A DNA stretch of 61,560 nt from an uncultured Lachnospiraceae bacterium (GTDB taxonomy: Bacteria > Bacillota > Clostridia > Lachnospirales > Lachnospiraceae). The position numbers and the translations under genes are program-made. The notes beneath the pieces were generated by a model. It worked only from the letters and a program-made list of their open reading frames with translations, was not told the DNA's origin and ran no database searches. The stretch covers positions 1 to 61,560 of the forward strand of contig CANQVT010000010.1 in NCBI GenBank assembly GCA_947627365.1. The letters are read 5' to 3'. Shown piece by piece: positions 24,538 through 35,100 of this stretch. How positions within the stretch are numbered: the first letter of the stretch is position 1; every line of letters starts with the position of its first letter.

Positions 24538-25812
24538 CTAACGATAAATAATATCCTCTCTTCCCGGCCCGTTCGAGACCATCGTGATCGGGAAGCCGAT
24601 CTGCTCCTCCACGAACTTGATGTACTTCCGGCAATTTTCCGGAAGATCTTCATACTTGCGAATTCCACGAATATTGCACTTCCAGCCCGGCAGAGTCTTC
24701 AGCACCGGCTTTGCCTTCTCCAGAAGCGCGGTCGTCGGAAAATCGGTCGTCACCTCGCCGTCGATCTCGTAGCCCACGCACACCGGAATTTCGTCGAGAT
24801 AACCGAGCACGTCGAGCACCGTGAACGCCACATCCGTCGTGCCCTGCAGCCTGCAGCCATACTTGGACGCCACGCAGTCGAACCAGCCCACTCTTCTCGG
24901 GCGTCCGGTCGTCGCGCCGAACTCTCCGCCGTCGCCGCCGCGCGTGCGCAGCTCGTCGGCTGCGTCGCCGAACAGCTCGCTGACAAAGGCTCCCGCGCCC
25001 ACCGCGCTCGAATACGCCTTGCAGACCGTGATCACCTTTTTGATCTCATACGGCGGGATTCCCGCGCCGACGGCCCCGTATCCGGCAAGCGTCGAAGACG
25101 ACGTCACCATCGGGTAGATGCCGTGATCCGGATCCTTCAAGGAGCCGAGCTGCCCTTCCAGCAGAATATCCTTGCCTTCCTTCACCGCCTGATAGAGAAA
25201 TGCGGAAGTGTCGCAAGCAAACGGCGCGATCATCTCGCGGTAGCCGTGCAGTTCCTCGAGCAACGCCTCCGGCGTCAGGATCGGCTTATGGTACAGATAT
25301 TCCAGAATCGGATTCTTGAGCTCGCAAATGCGCTGCACCTTGCCCTTCAGCGTATCTTCATCGAAGAGCTCGTTCACCTGAAAGCCGATCTTCGCAAATT
25401 TATCCGAGTAGAACGGCGCAATGCCGGACTTCGTCGAGCCGAAGGACTTGCCCCCTAAGCGCTCTTCTTCATACTGATCGAGCAGAATGTGATAGGACAT
25501 CACGATCTGCGCGCGATCCGACACCAGAATCTTCGGCATCGGGACGCCGCGGTCCACAATGCTCTTCACCTCGGCGCAGAGCGTCGGGATATTGAGCGCC
25601 ACGCCATTGCCGATCACGCTCGTCGTGTGCCCGTAAAACACGCCCGACGGGAGCGTGTGCAGGGCAAATTTCCCGTAATTGTTCACGATCGTATGCCCAG
25701 CGTTCGCACCGCCCTGAAAGCGCACGATAATGTCCGCCTTCTCCGCCAGCATATCCGTGATCTTGCCCTTTCCCTCGTCGCCCCAGTTTGCTCCTACTAC
25801 CGCCTGTACCAT
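24538..25812 (-). CDS. purA: Adenylosuccinate synthetase
   Basis: Joins IMP and aspartate with GTP to give adenylosuccinate, the first committed step to AMP. The GTP loop GDEGKGK near the N-terminus, the segment FQGGANAGHTI, GTDVAF-like GTTDVAFTVLDVL and the RPRRVGWFD motif are all present. Length (424 residues) is normal. The start at 25812 (MVQAVVGANWGDEGK) follows GGAGGAAGCGAAT; an earlier in-frame ATG has no site. It follows purB by 173 nt, and the broken ATPase gene lies just past its stop on the other strand. With purB it makes the AMP branch. Confidence 0.97.
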   Translation of the reverse strand: MVQAVVGANWGDEGKGKITDMLAEKADIIVRFQGGANAGHTIVNNYGKFALHTLPSGVFYGHTTSVIGNGVALNIPTLCAEVKSIVDRGVPMPKILVSDRAQIVMSYHILLDQYEEERLGGKSFGSTKSGIAPFYSDKFAKIGFQVNELFDEDTLKGKVQRICELKNPILEYLYHKPILTPEALLEELHGYREMIAPFACDTSAFLYQAVKEGKDILLEGQLGSLKDPDHGIYPMVTSSSTLAGYGAVGAGIPPYEIKKVITVCKAYSSAVGAGAFVSELFGDAADELRTRGGDGGEFGATTGRPRRVGWFDCVASKYGCRLQGTTDVAFTVLDVLGYLDEIPVCVGYEIDGEVTTDFPTTALLEKAKPVLKTLPGWKCNIRGIRKYEDLPENCRKYIKFVEEQIGFPITMVSNGPGREDIIYR

Positions 25813-25985
25813 ATTCGCTTCCTCCAAAATATACATATTTCATGTTACATTAACATTACCCGGACGGAACCGCACGGTACCCTTCCTGAACATTTCCCGG
25901 CAAAACCGACATCAAACGGTTTGTGCCGGAAAACGCCCGGAAATCCCTGCGGTTCCTTTCTTCGACTGCAATACACCAGAGTAAA

Positions 25986-27425
25986 CTAAACGTGAATCTC
26001 GGCTTTTACCCCAAGAAGCTCCTTGTTCTGCGAAAGCACCGGCTTCACTACCGTCTCCACGAAGCGCTCCACCTGCTCCTTCGAGCGGCCGACGTAGCGC
26101 GACGGCTCCATCGACTTCTTCAAATCCTCGAGGGACATACCGAACGACGGATCCGCGGCGATCAGCTCCAGAAGATTGTTTTCCTTACCCTCTTCCTTCA
26201 CATTGCGGCCAGCCTCCATCGAGAGCGTACGGATCTTCTCATGCAGCTCCTGGCGGTCGCCGCCGGCCTTCACCACGTCCATCATGATGTTCTCGGTCGC
26301 CATGAACGGAAGCTCCGCCATCAGCTGGCGCTCGATCACCTTCGGATAGACCTTCAGGCCGTCCGTCACGTTCAGGCAAAGATCCAGGATCCCGTCCACC
26401 GCGAGGAAACCCTCCGGCACGGAAAGCCGCTTGTTCGCGGAATCATCCAGCGTCCGCTCGAACCACTGACAGGACGAGGTGATCGCCGGATTTAAAGCGT
26501 CGCAGATCACATAGCGCGCCAGCGAGGCGATACGCTCGCTGCGCATCGGATTGCGCTTGTACGCCATCGCGGAAGAACCGATCTGCGTCTTCTCGAACGG
26601 CTCCTCCACCTGTTTCAGATGCTGAAGCAGCCGGATGTCGTTCGACATCTTATGCGCGCTCGCCGCGATCCCGGCCAGCACATTGAGCACCCTCGTGTCC
26701 GTCTTTCTCGAATACGTCTGCCCCGACACCGGAACACACGCGGAAAAGCCCATCTTCTGAGCGATCTTCGGATCAAGCTGATCCACCTTCGCCTGATCGC
26801 CGTCGAAAAGCTCCAGGAAGCTGGCCTGCGTACCCGTCGTCCCCTTCGAGCCGAGCAGCTTCATCGTAGAAAGCACATAGTCCAGATCCTCCAGATCCAT
26901 CAGAAACTCCTGCGCCCACAGTGTCGCGCGCTTGCCGACCGTCGTCGGCTGCGCCGGCTGGAAATGCGTAAACGCGAGCGTCGGAAGCTCACGGTATTTC
27001 ATCGCGAAATCCGCCAGCTGCGCAATCACGTTGACCAGCTTCTTCTTCACGAGCTTCAGCGCCTCGGTCATCACGATGATGTCCGTATTGTCCCCCACAT
27101 AGCAGGACGTCGCTCCGAGATGAATGATCGGCTTCGCCTTCGGGCACTGCACGCCGTACGCGTACACATGCGACATCACATCATGGCGCACGATCTTCTC
27201 GCGCTCCTTCGCCACCTCGTAGTTAATATCGTCCTGAAACGCTTTCAGCTCCGCGATCTGCTCGTCGGTAATGTCGAGCCCCAGCTCCTGCTCCGTCTCT
27301 GCCAGCGCGATCCACAGCCTCCTCCACGTGCGGAACTTCATGTCCGGCGAGAAAATGTACTGCATCTCTCTGCTCGCGTAGCGCTCCGAGAGCGGGCTCA
27401 CATATCGGTCATTGCGGTCTCCCAT
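25986..27425 (-). CDS. purB: Adenylosuccinate lyase
   Basis: Fumarase/aspartase superfamily enzyme acting twice in purine synthesis: on SAICAR and on adenylosuccinate, releasing fumarate. The signature loop SSAMAYKRNPMRSERI is complete, along with HLGATSCYVGDN and THFQPAQPTTVGKR carrying catalytic His residues. The 479-residue length matches the longer clostridial form. The start has AAAGGATAGATAGC before ATG. It lies between purF and purA on the same strand; a 198-nt gap with nested inverted repeats separates it from purF. Confidence 0.97.
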   Translation of the reverse strand: MGDRNDRYVSPLSERYASREMQYIFSPDMKFRTWRRLWIALAETEQELGLDITDEQIAELKAFQDDINYEVAKEREKIVRHDVMSHVYAYGVQCPKAKPIIHLGATSCYVGDNTDIIVMTEALKLVKKKLVNVIAQLADFAMKYRELPTLAFTHFQPAQPTTVGKRATLWAQEFLMDLEDLDYVLSTMKLLGSKGTTGTQASFLELFDGDQAKVDQLDPKIAQKMGFSACVPVSGQTYSRKTDTRVLNVLAGIAASAHKMSNDIRLLQHLKQVEEPFEKTQIGSSAMAYKRNPMRSERIASLARYVICDALNPAITSSCQWFERTLDDSANKRLSVPEGFLAVDGILDLCLNVTDGLKVYPKVIERQLMAELPFMATENIMMDVVKAGGDRQELHEKIRTLSMEAGRNVKEEGKENNLLELIAADPSFGMSLEDLKKSMEPSRYVGRSKEQVERFVETVVKPVLSQNKELLGVKAEIHV

Positions 27426-27499
27426 GCTATCTATCCTTTCTCATCAAGTCTATTGTCTGCGCGAACGCCGCCTCGCTGCAGTCCGCGCCATACTCTGTC

Positions 27500-27621
27500 A
27501 CGAACGCAGCCTCGAAACCTGCGGTTTCTCGGTGTTCGTTACACTCACATATCGTCGGGATTGCCGTGCGCCGCCGTCTGCAAACAGCCGCATCGCACGG
27601 CAACCCCGGCGCTGCGTTCGT
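27500..27621. repeat. Nested inverted repeat between purF and purB
   Basis: An outer pair ACGAACGCAGC (27500-27510) and GCTGCGTTCGT (27611-27621) encloses a hairpin GAAACC-TGC-GGTTTC (27514-27528) and a second pair TTGCCGTGCG (27561-27570) and CGCACGGCAA (27594-27603). The element ends 2 bases from the purF stop. It may be a mobile structured repeat or a processing/termination structure. Confidence 0.6.
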
Positions 27622-27623
27622 GT

Positions 27624-29072
27624 TTATCGTTCATAGTCCCCACGTATATCTTCCTTCGGCGGCTTCACCGGATACTGCCCCGTGAAGCACCCCCGGCAGA
27701 TCGGCAGCCCCTCCGTCAGCTCCTGCAGGCGCTCCAGCCGCAGGTATCCCAGCGAGTCCGCGCCGATGATCGCGCGGATCTCCTCGAGCGTGCGGTTGTA
27801 GGCGATCAGCTGCTCCCGCGCCGGTACGTCCGTCCCGAAATAGCACGGGTACAGAAACGGCGGCGCGCCGACGCGCATATGTACCTCCTTTGCCCCGGCC
27901 TCGCGCAGCATGCGGACGATCCGGTCGCTCGTCGTCCCGCGGACGATCGTGTCGTCGATCATGATGATCCGTTTCCCTTCCACCGCCTCGCGCAGCACAT
28001 TGAGCTTCACGCGGACGCTCGACTCCCTGCTGCTCTGCTTCGGCTTGATGAAGGTGCGCCCCACATAGCCGTTCTTGACAAACGCGGTCCCGTAGGGGAT
28101 CCCGGACTCCAGTGAGTAACCGAGCGCCGCCACGTTCCCGGACTCCGGCACGCCGACCACCAAGTCCGCGTCCACCGGCGAGTCCATCGCCAGAAAACGC
28201 CCGGCCCGGATCCGCGACTGATAGACGCTGACGCCGTCCAGACGGCTGTCCGGTCTCCCAAAATAAATATATTCAAAAATACAGCGCGCCGTCTTCTCCC
28301 TCGGCAGACACATGCTGCGGTCGGACACGATGCCCTCTTTCGGGCTGATCGTCACAATCTCCCCGGGCTCAACGTCCCGGATAAACTCTGCGCCGATCGT
28401 GTCCAGCGCGCAGGTCTCGGAGGCAAGAATATAGGCGTTTTCTCTCTTCCCGATGCAGAGCGGGCGAAACCCGTATGGATCCCTCGCCCCGATCAGCTTG
28501 CGCGGCGACATGATCACCAGCGAGTAAGCGCCCACCAGCTTCTTCATCGCGTTCGCGACCGCGCCCTCGACGTCCTTCGAACGGACTCGCTCTCTGGCGA
28601 TATGGTAGGCGATGACCTCCGTGTCGATCGTCGTCTGAAAGATCGCGCCTCCCATCTCCAACTCCCTGCGAAGCTGCGGCGCGTTGACCAGATTGCCATT
28701 GTGCGCGAGCGCCAGCGTGCCCTTGACATAGTTGAGCACCAGCGGCTGCGCGTTCTCACGCGTGCTCCCGCCCGCGGTCGAGTAGCGCACATGTCCGACG
28801 CCGATGTCGCCCTTCAGCGCCGCGAGGTGGTCGCCCGTGAACACCTCGTTCACAAGTCCCATGCCCTTGTGCGACAGCACCTTTTTCTTCGGCCCCTGCG
28901 TGTCGCTGACCGCGATCCCGCAGCTCTCCTGCCCGCGGTGCTGCAGCGCAAAAAGTCCATAGTAGATCGACGACGCGACGTCCTCTCCCGAGAAATCATA
29001 CATGCCGAAGACGCCGCACTCCTCGCGCAGCTTATCCTCGGGCTCCATCTGTTCGTGGATCTCACAATTCAT
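27624..29072 (-). CDS. purF: Amidophosphoribosyltransferase
   Basis: Commits PRPP to purine synthesis by adding the amide of glutamine to give phosphoribosylamine. The N-terminal glutaminase (Ntn hydrolase) uses the Cys in EECGVFGMYDF; as in other members the preceding residues are a propeptide removed to expose this Cys. The PRPP-binding loop MIDDTIVRGTTSDRIVRML and RHVRYST-like GHVRYSTAGGS are intact. Near the C-terminus CRGCFTGQYPVKPP contains cysteines of the Fe-S form seen in the B. subtilis-type enzyme. The start follows AGGAGATGAGAGA. purC lies 23 nt upstream, so the two are certainly co-transcribed. Confidence 0.97.
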   Translation of the reverse strand: MNCEIHEQMEPEDKLREECGVFGMYDFSGEDVASSIYYGLFALQHRGQESCGIAVSDTQGPKKKVLSHKGMGLVNEVFTGDHLAALKGDIGVGHVRYSTAGGSTRENAQPLVLNYVKGTLALAHNGNLVNAPQLRRELEMGGAIFQTTIDTEVIAYHIARERVRSKDVEGAVANAMKKLVGAYSLVIMSPRKLIGARDPYGFRPLCIGKRENAYILASETCALDTIGAEFIRDVEPGEIVTISPKEGIVSDRSMCLPREKTARCIFEYIYFGRPDSRLDGVSVYQSRIRAGRFLAMDSPVDADLVVGVPESGNVAALGYSLESGIPYGTAFVKNGYVGRTFIKPKQSSRESSVRVKLNVLREAVEGKRIIMIDDTIVRGTTSDRIVRMLREAGAKEVHMRVGAPPFLYPCYFGTDVPAREQLIAYNRTLEEIRAIIGADSLGYLRLERLQELTEGLPICRGCFTGQYPVKPPKEDIRGDYER

Positions 29073-29095
29073 TCTCTCATCTCCTGCATGGATCC

Positions 29096-29803
29096 CTATG
29101 CCAGCCCGAGCCGACGGAACACCTCATTGTAAGCCTCCTCAACATTGCCGAGGTCCCTGCGGAAACGGTCCTTATCCAGCTTCTCATGCGTCGTCGCGTC
29201 CCACAGGCGGCAAGTGTCCGGCGAGGTCTCGTCCGCCAGGATGATCTGTCCGTGGTAACGGCCAAACTCGATCTTGAAATCCACAAGCTCGATATTTGCC
29301 TGCATGAAATATTTTCTCAAAACATCATTTACCTTAAACGCATACTTCGTGATCGTCTCGATCTCCTCACGCGTGGCAAGACCCAGCGCGATTGCGAAAT
29401 AGTCGTTAATCAGCGGATCGCCCAGCTCGTCGTTCTTGTAGCTGAACTCAAGCGTCGGAGCCTGAAACGGCGTACCCTCCGGAACGCCCAGGCGCTTCGA
29501 AAAGCTGCCGGCCGCGATATTGCGCACGATCACCTCAAGCGGAACGATCTCCACCTTCTTCACAGCGGTTTCTCTGTCGCTGAGCTCCTCGATGAAATGG
29601 GTCGGAACGCCCTCCTTCTCAAGGATCTGAAACACATGGTTTGTCATACGATTGTTGATCACACCCTTGCCGACGATCGTGCCCTTCTTCAGGCCATTGA
29701 ACGCCGTGGCGTCGTCCTTGTAATCCACAATCAATACATCCTCATTGTCCGTGCGGTAAACCTTCTTTGCCTTTCCCTCGTAGAGCAATTCCTTTTTTTC
29801 CAT
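29096..29803 (-). CDS. purC: SAICAR synthetase
   Basis: Couples aspartate to CAIR with ATP to form SAICAR. The 235-residue length is normal. Conserved parts: [14 protein letters not shown] at the start, [29 protein letters not shown], and LVDFKIEFG followed by [14 protein letters not shown]. The start at 29803 follows GAGGAGATCAGTT; the reading frame extends 34 codons further upstream but without a ribosome site. It is the first gene of the purC-purF-purB-purA series. The roughly 130-base region before it, down to the preceding gene's stop, holds a TATACT-like -10 but no riboswitch that I can recognise. Confidence 0.97.
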   Translation of the reverse strand: MEKKELLYEGKAKKVYRTDNEDVLIVDYKDDATAFNGLKKGTIVGKGVINNRMTNHVFQILEKEGVPTHFIEELSDRETAVKKVEIVPLEVIVRNIAAGSFSKRLGVPEGTPFQAPTLEFSYKNDELGDPLINDYFAIALGLATREEIETITKYAFKVNDVLRKYFMQANIELVDFKIEFGRYHGQIILADETSPDTCRLWDATTHEKLDKDRFRRDLGNVEEAYNEVFRRLGLA

Positions 29804-29939
29804 AACTGATCTCCTCTTTCGCCTCTGTGAATTGTTTACCTGTTTGCTTCGGCGCGCCGCGGCTGAACAATGTCCGGCTTTGTCGTGCCCGGCTTCTTGC
29901 CACATGCAAGTATATATGATTGAGCCTTAGATTGCAAGT

Positions 29940-30734
29940 TCAGATTTTCGTGCTTCTGCAATATTGCTCCTTCAGTTCATCCAGAACCGCATCCAGCTCC
30001 AGATCCCGCGCACGCTCCAGACGCTCCGCAAACTCAGGCTTCGCACAGAGCTTTGCGCTGTACTCCTGAATACTCTTCACGAGAACAGGATCCGCCTTCA
30101 GCTTCTCAATGCGCTTCCTGGATTCCTTCTCATCCAAAAACAGCGGGAGCGCACTGATGTATTTCCGAAGCGTCTCCTTCGTCTTCATCAACTCATACGA
30201 CTCAAGGAAACACTCCGCGGCCGCCTCAAACTGAAACAGTCCGGCGTACGCGGCCCCGAGATTGTTCAGAACGGCCGCGTAGAACTGAGTCCCCAGCTTG
30301 CCCGGATTCCTGCGTCTCATGATCTCACGGTACTCCCCAATCGCACGCGCGTACATCCTTTCCCGGAACAGATAGTCGCCCCGCAGCTTCTGCTTCATGT
30401 CGTCAGACTGCACCTCGAGCTTCGCAAGCTTCTCCTGAAAATCCCGCATCTGCGCATGGGACAGGTAGCCTGCCTCGCGGAAGATCGGCAGCACGAAAAA
30501 GGCCGCCCCGCTCTGCTTCTCAAGCTGCTCGTACAGCTGCCGATACAGCCTCGTAAGGCCCAGCTCATCGCGAATCCAGTCGCACAGAGCCTCGTTGAGA
30601 ATGCTCTCGTCGATCAGACAGATATTGTTGTAAAGATAGAAGCACAGCTCCTCCAGCGAACAGATGCTGGTCCGTATATTCTCTATGAAATATGGCTTTT
30701 CCGCCTGCTTGACCAGGCACAGATCGTAACTCAT
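29940..30734 (-). CDS. Helical repeat protein, third gene of the DUF5717/DUF5716 unit
   Basis: No family name is certain. A 264-residue, almost entirely helical soluble protein. Residues about 115-200 have a tetratricopeptide-like pattern (LFRERMYARAIGEYREIM, AAVLNNLGAAYAGLFQFEAA, ECFLESYELMK), suggesting a protein-binding role. The start follows AAGGAATCCTCG. It is the last of three genes reading in one direction (53 nt after the actin-like gene), which suggests a shared function with the giant protein and the ATPase-like protein. Confidence 0.75.
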   Translation of the reverse strand: MSYDLCLVKQAEKPYFIENIRTSICSLEELCFYLYNNICLIDESILNEALCDWIRDELGLTRLYRQLYEQLEKQSGAAFFVLPIFREAGYLSHAQMRDFQEKLAKLEVQSDDMKQKLRGDYLFRERMYARAIGEYREIMRRRNPGKLGTQFYAAVLNNLGAAYAGLFQFEAAAECFLESYELMKTKETLRKYISALPLFLDEKESRKRIEKLKADPVLVKSIQEYSAKLCAKPEFAERLERARDLELDAVLDELKEQYCRSTKI

Positions 30735-30786
30735 CGAGGATTCCTTCTTTCTCTGAAAAGCATTTCACGCTCTCAATGTCATGTAT

Positions 30787-32061
30787 CTAAAAGTACAGCT
30801 CTCTCTTCCAGCTAAGCCCTGAAGATCGGTAAAGACCGCCAAATCCCAAATCCTCCACCTCGATATGACAGCAAGTCGCCGACGAGAACCAAACCGTCAT
30901 GCGCACCCTCGTCGCTCGCTCCGGCCGGGACGGAAGCCCTGGGAAGCGCATCATATGCACAACTTTCTCTCCCTCTGCCATCGGCTGAGAGAGGACGCGA
31001 AGCTCGCGCTCTCCGTTCAGAATAAACTCACAGACATGATGCGCCTCATACCAGTTGATCCCCGCATTTACCAGCGGATAGTATGTCTCCTTGCCGCGGA
31101 CGCTCATCTCCATGCCGAGATTTCGCTCGATCATGTCACGTCCGCCAAAGATGATCCCGTGTCCCTCCGTCAAGCCGACGCGCTCCATCACCGCATAGCA
31201 GGCGCCCTTGGAATACAGATTCCGCCCCTGAAACGCGTGCCGCCTGTAGCAGAGAAACTGGATGGAACGCTCCGCCCAGCTTTTGTTGAAATAATCACCC
31301 ATCAGATAGCTGGCGGAGATATTTCTGCGCTCGAACACCTTTTTCAAAAGCTCAAAGAACAGCCGATCCTTTTCCTTCTGCCATTCGATGTCGCCGCGCC
31401 CGGCGCGCACCTCCTCATTCATCAGCTGTCGGGCGACAGGCGTCACCGTGGCAATCGCCGGTCTCGTACTCCGGTCGATATGGAGCACATATCCGACAAT
31501 CGCCTCATCCTCGTACGTCAGAAGCGCGACATCCTGATACCACAGCTCTTTTTTCTGATTGATCGTGTGGTAATAAAAAGAAGAAAGATAATCCTGAAGA
31601 TAAATCTGCTTGCGGTCCAGCCCGTTTCGCTCGAGGGCCTCCACAATCACCGTACTCCACCAATCGTCAAGCTCCCGCACCGTCACCATTACCTGCAGCT
31701 TCGTATCCTTCGTCAGAAGCTTCAGCTTCGACAGACACAGTTGAAAATAAACTGCCAGAAACTCCTGCGGCACATAGCTTCGCCCGCAGCAAAGGACAGT
31801 CTCCTTCCTCTCGATTCTGTTGTACAGATCCGTAACGCCACTCTGCTGCTGTGCGGTCTCCTTTGCCCCGTCCTTGCCGTCCCAAAGTTGCCATCTGCCG
31901 CGGCTGTCCTGCCGCATGCCCATCGGCAGAAGAGCGTGCTCCGCGTCCGCCGATGCGCCAAGTGTCATCGGCTCCTTGACCGATTGATGATAGTATGTGA
32001 TCTGAGCATACTGCTCATTCAGCTCGATTCCCAATACCAATTCATTTGTCGCCTGTGTCAT
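30787..32061 (-). CDS. DUF5716-like protein, divergent actin/Hsp70-type fold (inferred)
   Basis: A 424-residue soluble protein. From memory it matches the family called DUF5716 in Lachnospiraceae. The opening ELVLGIELNEQYAQITYY has the shape of the phosphate-1 strand-turn-strand of Hsp70/actin ATPases, QDVALLTYEDEAIVGYVLHI could be the phosphate-2 hairpin, and YSKGACYAVMERV resembles the late adenosine motif. None of the motifs is canonical, so nucleotide binding is a proposal. The start follows AAGGTGGAGCT. It lies between the giant DUF5717-like gene (131 nt upstream) and the helical repeat gene. Confidence 0.7.
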   Translation of the reverse strand: MTQATNELVLGIELNEQYAQITYYHQSVKEPMTLGASADAEHALLPMGMRQDSRGRWQLWDGKDGAKETAQQQSGVTDLYNRIERKETVLCCGRSYVPQEFLAVYFQLCLSKLKLLTKDTKLQVMVTVRELDDWWSTVIVEALERNGLDRKQIYLQDYLSSFYYHTINQKKELWYQDVALLTYEDEAIVGYVLHIDRSTRPAIATVTPVARQLMNEEVRAGRGDIEWQKEKDRLFFELLKKVFERRNISASYLMGDYFNKSWAERSIQFLCYRRHAFQGRNLYSKGACYAVMERVGLTEGHGIIFGGRDMIERNLGMEMSVRGKETYYPLVNAGINWYEAHHVCEFILNGERELRVLSQPMAEGEKVVHMMRFPGLPSRPERATRVRMTVWFSSATCCHIEVEDLGFGGLYRSSGLSWKRELYF

Positions 32062-32192
32062 AGCTCCACCTTATTCCCTGCTTTTTCCATCCGAAAATGC
32101 TTCCCGCCCGCATCGTCCGCGGAATCCGCCTCCGCGCCTTCCCGGAATCCCTGCTTTCCGTGCCATATTCCGTCCCGGATCAGAACAGTCCT

Positions 32193-35100
32193 TTACATCA
32201 GTGTAAAAATCTCATCAGCGAGATACTCCATGGTCAGGCAGGCCTCCAGCTCCTTTCGTGCCTTCTCCTCTCCCTCGCTTCGCGCCCGCGCGATCTGATT
32301 CAGCGATTCGTACTTCGAAGTCCGTCCGGATGTCCCCGCAGGCGCCCGCAGCACCCAAAGGTCCGTCTTCTTTCGCTCACCGCCTGATTCCTCCTCGAGA
32401 TAACACTCCAGCTCATCCCCGTCAAACAGCGTGAATTCACGGACAAAAATGCCCTCGAAATAGTCCTTCATCACTTCCTCGCGGTACTCCTTTTCCCGGC
32501 CGCGCAGGCGATAAAAAATCGTGACCCTGCTCTCAGGGTTGCAGGCGTACTCCGCAAACACTCTGCCCTCCATCTGGTACGGCCGCAGCAGCTCCTCGTC
32601 GAAACGTCGCCAAAACGCAAAGCGCATCCCCTTCGCACCAAACTCCTCCAGCAATTCCTCTGTGATCTCCCTCTGTTCCGGCTTCAGCTCCAGGCTTCTC
32701 GCGTAGTACTGCAAAAGCGCCAGACGGCATACCTGCTCCTGTTCATCCGGCCTGTTCTTTCGCTTCAAATACAGATATTCACGCTCAATGTAGGCAAACA
32801 CAGGCTCCGCCACAGGAATGTCCTTTACAAAATACTCGTAGGCCTTGAGATTCACATAGGCCCTGCAAAGCTTCTTGCGCCCCATCTTCTTCCAGTAGGA
32901 CTCAAACACGGCCTCCGACCCTTGCGTCTCGCTCCTCGTGAACAGGATCATCGTTATGATCTTCTCTTCCAAAAGCATCGTATCCAGATCAAATCGAACT
33001 GCTGCCTGCCAGATCTGCTTCATATCATGCACCGGCCCCTCATAATAGAGAAGCAGGTACCGCAGCAGCTTGTCATCATACTTGCCGCGGTCAAAGCAGT
33101 ATTGGCACAGGGACACCAGCATGGAATTCTCCTCAAACTCCAGCTCCAGCACCATACGGCTGCAGATGCGCACGAGCTGAAGCAACGCAATCCCCTCTGT
33201 CCCATAGGCATCCAGAAGCGCAAATGCGTCCGCGCATTTTCCCTCCTCCGCCAGCAGCGTGATCAAAGCCGCCTTGTCCACCTTCACATAGTCAAGATAT
33301 GGAATGTGCTCCAAAAACTCCGGCAGGGAATCGCTCCGAATATGGTTTGCATAATAATCAAGCACGCGTTTTCGCAGGATATTGCGGAAAGCATCGGAGA
33401 ACGCTTCCATCTCACATGCCGCTGCAAAATAAGAAAGCGTATTCTTCTGAATCGGCCCACCCTCCATGCATCTGATGCAGACATGCAAAAGCAGACCCGG
33501 GAAATTCGGTATCGCCTGCACACACCACGCAAGCATTTCCTCGTCCTCAAAGATCCTCCGGACACTGCAAAGCCCGGACGGCAGATATCTTCGCCCCTGC
33601 GCATCTTCCAGCACGACTGCGCTGTCCGGATCGTAGATCTGGACGTAGGCCCGCCCTCCCACAAAGAGCGCCGCCTGCTCCCTCCTGAGACGCGCAGAGT
33701 GGATGACTACCTGCCGAATGTTCGGCAGATCACAGCTAAGCTCAAAAGTAAACAAAATCTTCGCCAGCTTCTCCGCCGAAGAGCCGGTCAGGGATTTCTT
33801 CCTCAAAAACGTCCGGTAAAGCACCGCGAGATCATCAGAAATCCGCGCCGACTCAAGCTGATCTGCCGTGAATTTCTCCATCGAGGCCCGATAGCTGTGA
33901 TAAGTCTGCGGATCGCGCTCCCGATTCTCCACAATCCTTCGATAGATCGCGGCTCTCCTGCGATAGTCCAGAGAGGTATCGTAGGCAAAATACATCCGGA
34001 TCACCTGCGGCATAGAATCCATGTCGAGGCTGTCCATCGTCTCCATATAATATTCATAGAGGCCTGTGATGCGCAGTCCGCTCTCGACGCCCTTCGCGTA
34101 CCAGGGGAAGAAACAGCTGTCCTTCTTGTCTCCCTTCATCAGCAGCAGACAGACCGCCTTCACCAGATCCTCAGACGGATAGAGCTGATAACCGCTCGTC
34201 AACACCTCAAAAAGTCTCTGATCAAACGAAGGGTAATGCGCTGCCAGATTCGCCGTCTGCCGCACGACCTCTGCGGTCAGAATATTCTCCTCCCTCGCAA
34301 AGCGCAGAAGCTGCAGCTCAAAATCCTCCAGCCGGTGCATCAGAAACGGGTCATTTCTCAGAATCTGATACGCCTCGAGATACAGAATCCGGCTGCGGCA
34401 GCCGTATCGAAATTGCTCTGCGATGGCCTCGTATTTCGCACTGTCATGATTCAGATAATTCTCCTGCAGATACAGAAGGATCCAGAGCAGCCTCCAGTTC
34501 GTCTTATCCCGCGAAAACAGGCGGACGACCTCTTCCTCCACACGGTCAACGTACGACGCCTCCTGATAAAAGAACGTCGTCAGATACAGATAAAATCCGT
34601 AGCGCTCCGGAGAATCCACGCGCCGTACTCTATCGTCCAGGCTCTCCAGAAGCTTCAACGCCTTCTGCTTCTTTCCATCTGCAAAGCACAGCTGCACCAG
34701 AAACAGGTCTGCATACAAATCCCGGCCCCCGGATCTTTTATAGCTGCCAATCACGCTCGTCGAGCGCTCCACCCAGGTGGCGAGATCGATCTTCTTCAGG
34801 CGGAAACGCACATACAAAGCCTCCAGCTCTTTTCTCATGATCTTGCAGGTATGATATCCGTGCCCGGCCCCAGCCCGCTCTGCCCTGCGCGCTGTCACCT
34901 CGACCCCAACAGACTGACAACCCGCCGTCAACGTAAGTCTCGCGTAGTTATTCCCTGCGTGCATCAGGTTCGTGTCCAGCACAACATTCAGCTCGTATAC
35001 ACTGCCGGCGAAGTCCTCCGTCGTAAAAGTCTTCTTCTCAATGCGCAGAAAGCGCGCGTCCGAGCTCGCAGTAATCTCCTGGTACCCCCAGGTATTCTTC

